The notes under the pieces were generated by a model, which made no database searches, had not been told where the DNA came from, and was given only the letters and a program-made list of their open reading frames with translations. Both the position numbers and the translations under genes were made by a program. Shown here piece by piece: positions 6,718 to 7,141 of a stretch of DNA of 7,141 bases (position 1 is the stretch's first letter; every line of letters begins with the position of its first letter). Source of the DNA: Chloroflexia bacterium (GTDB lineage: Bacteria; Chloroflexota; Chloroflexia; Thermobaculales; Thermobaculaceae); assembly GCA_013695265.1 (NCBI GenBank), contig JACDAU010000119.1, positions 1-7,141 on the forward strand, read 5' to 3'.

Positions 6718-6743
6718 TGTCATTCTGAGCGAAGCGAAGAATC
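6718..6743. repeat. Copy of a dispersed short repeat (ILRFAQND-type)
   Basis: The segment reads TGTCATTCTGAGCG then AAGCGAAGAATC. It has inverted arms ATTCT (6722-6726) and AGAAT (6738-6742), with the tandem AGCGA AGCGA (6728-6737) between them. On the minus strand it translates as ILRFAQNDM, a string I recognise from many spurious hypothetical proteins in Chloroflexota and Acidobacteriota genomes, where the DNA is a high-copy intergenic repeat. Only this one copy is in the window. It has no T-run, so a terminator role is not shown. Family recognition is from memory. Confidence 0.6.
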
Positions 6744-6803
6744 CGTGGCCACTTGGTCGGGCGAACCATTCGGAGTGTGGTATTCACCGGGAATCAAAAG
6801 TGC

Positions 6804-6816
6804 GTATCGCGGATAC
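6804..6816. repeat. Dyad GTATC-GCG-GATAC upstream of the fourth oxidoreductase
   Basis: This is a perfect 5+5 inverted repeat with a 3-base centre, ending 27 bases before the ATG at 6844 and just before its ribosome binding site. The half GTATCGC also occurs just after the stop of the first oxidoreductase (4390-4396). It may be an operator or a leader hairpin; chance is possible at this length. Confidence 0.3.
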
Positions 6817-6843
6817 TTCGCACCGCAGCAAGGAGCAACAGCA

Positions 6844-7141
6844 ATGAGCACTGGACGCCTCCGCATCGGCATCGTGGGTACCGGGCGTATCCTGCCCGCG
6901 CACCTGCACGGCTACAAGGCGCTGCTGGATCGCGGCCTCGGTGACTTCGAGATCGTCGCGCTCTGCGCTCGTAAGCAGGAGGATGTCGACCGCTTCCTCA
7001 CGCCCGGCGGTCCTCCGCCACGTCCACCCCTGAACGACAACTCGAACGACCCCCTGAACGCGCCGCACCTCTACCTCAGCGACCTCTTTCCAGACACCGA
7101 GGTGCAGGGATGGACCGATTCCGAGGCGATGATCCGCGAGG
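6844..7141 (+). CDS. Gfo/Idh/MocA family oxidoreductase, partial (N-terminal 99 residues)
   Basis: The frame is open from ATG 6844 through the right edge (99 full codons). AGGAG at 6831-6835 lies 8 bases before the start. The chain begins MSTGRLRIGIVGTGRI, with a canonical G-x-G-x-x loop (Gly12, Gly14), then strand 2 as FEIVALCARKQEDV. Where most relatives go straight on to the third strand, there is an insert of about 35 residues, very rich in Pro, Asn and Asp (PGGPPPRPPLNDNSNDPLNAPH, split here for reference at about 65-86), before LYLSDLFPDTEVQGWTDSEAMI resumes a normal fold. Strand 2 ends in Cys-Ala-Arg rather than Asp, which may favour NADP, though this is weak inference. The EKP motif and C-terminal domain lie outside the window. 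The 164-base gap with a dispersed repeat before it leaves open whether it shares the operon. Confidence 0.85.
   Translation, partial: MSTGRLRIGIVGTGRILPAHLHGYKALLDRGLGDFEIVALCARKQEDVDRFLTPGGPPPRPPLNDNSNDPLNAPHLYLSDLFPDTEVQGWTDSEAMIRE

Noticed and set aside
6683..6720. Possible terminator hairpin CGTGGCT ... AGCCATG after the third oxidoreductase
   Set aside because: The 7-bp stem needs a G-U pair and a 17-base loop, and no T-run follows, so it is too weak to call.
6083..6787. 234-codon minus-strand frame beginning in the gap after the third oxidoreductase
   Set aside because: Its N-terminus is simply the translated dispersed repeat (ILRFAQND), and the rest is antisense to the third oxidoreductase.
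1..7141. Defence system, phage, insertion sequence, CRISPR array or RNA gene
   Set aside because: I read for these and saw no repeat-spacer structure, transposase or integrase motif, tRNA-like arms or toxin-antitoxin pair.

Overview
This looks like chromosomal DNA from a GC-rich (roughly 60-65 % by eye) free-living bacterium, most likely a member of Chloroflexota (Thermomicrobia-like). Three things suggest this: a tandem set of 7TM-type membrane proteins with the YRLYDIDL...SLWLR signature, a stack of Gfo/Idh/MocA dehydrogenases, and one copy of a short dispersed repeat whose reverse complement reads ILRFAQNDM, a sequence familiar from spurious ORFs in Chloroflexota- and Acidobacteriota-type genomes. 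The lineage call is inference; the window holds no rRNA or other marker gene.

Left part (1-2896, minus strand): three paralogous polytopic membrane proteins transcribed leftwards. The first (1616-2896) and second (405-1619) are complete. The third (1-408) runs off the left edge. Both junctions are 4-base ATGA overlaps, so this is a translationally coupled operon. The two complete proteins resemble the membrane sensor part of histidine kinases but end where a kinase core would begin. No signalling output domain is visible in the window.

Middle (2897-3336): a 440-base divergent intergenic region without a convincing gene. It holds weak promoter candidates and two small dyads.

Right part (3337-7141, plus strand): four consecutive NAD(P)-dependent oxidoreductases of the Gfo/Idh/MocA family, three complete (3337-4389, 4454-5491, 5564-6679) and one cut by the right edge (6844-7141). 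Gaps are 64, 72 and 164 bases. The proteins are clearly divergent from each other. The first lacks the Glu of the usual EKP motif (it reads SIKP), the first two lack the usual glycine-rich GxGxxG loop, and the three complete ones carry Tyr where many relatives have the catalytic His. The set suggests a carbohydrate or polyol (inositol, glycoside or similar) oxidation locus with several steps, but no transporter, isomerase or hydrolase is in view to fix the substrate. The last gap carries the dispersed repeat and a small dyad, so the fourth gene may have its own transcription signals.

Six of the seven genes have a GGAG/GAGG-type ribosome binding site exactly 8 bases before the chosen start; the seventh has 7 bases. 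This supports the starts given here, including two shortened from the longest open frame. I see no RNA gene, CRISPR array, insertion sequence or defence system.
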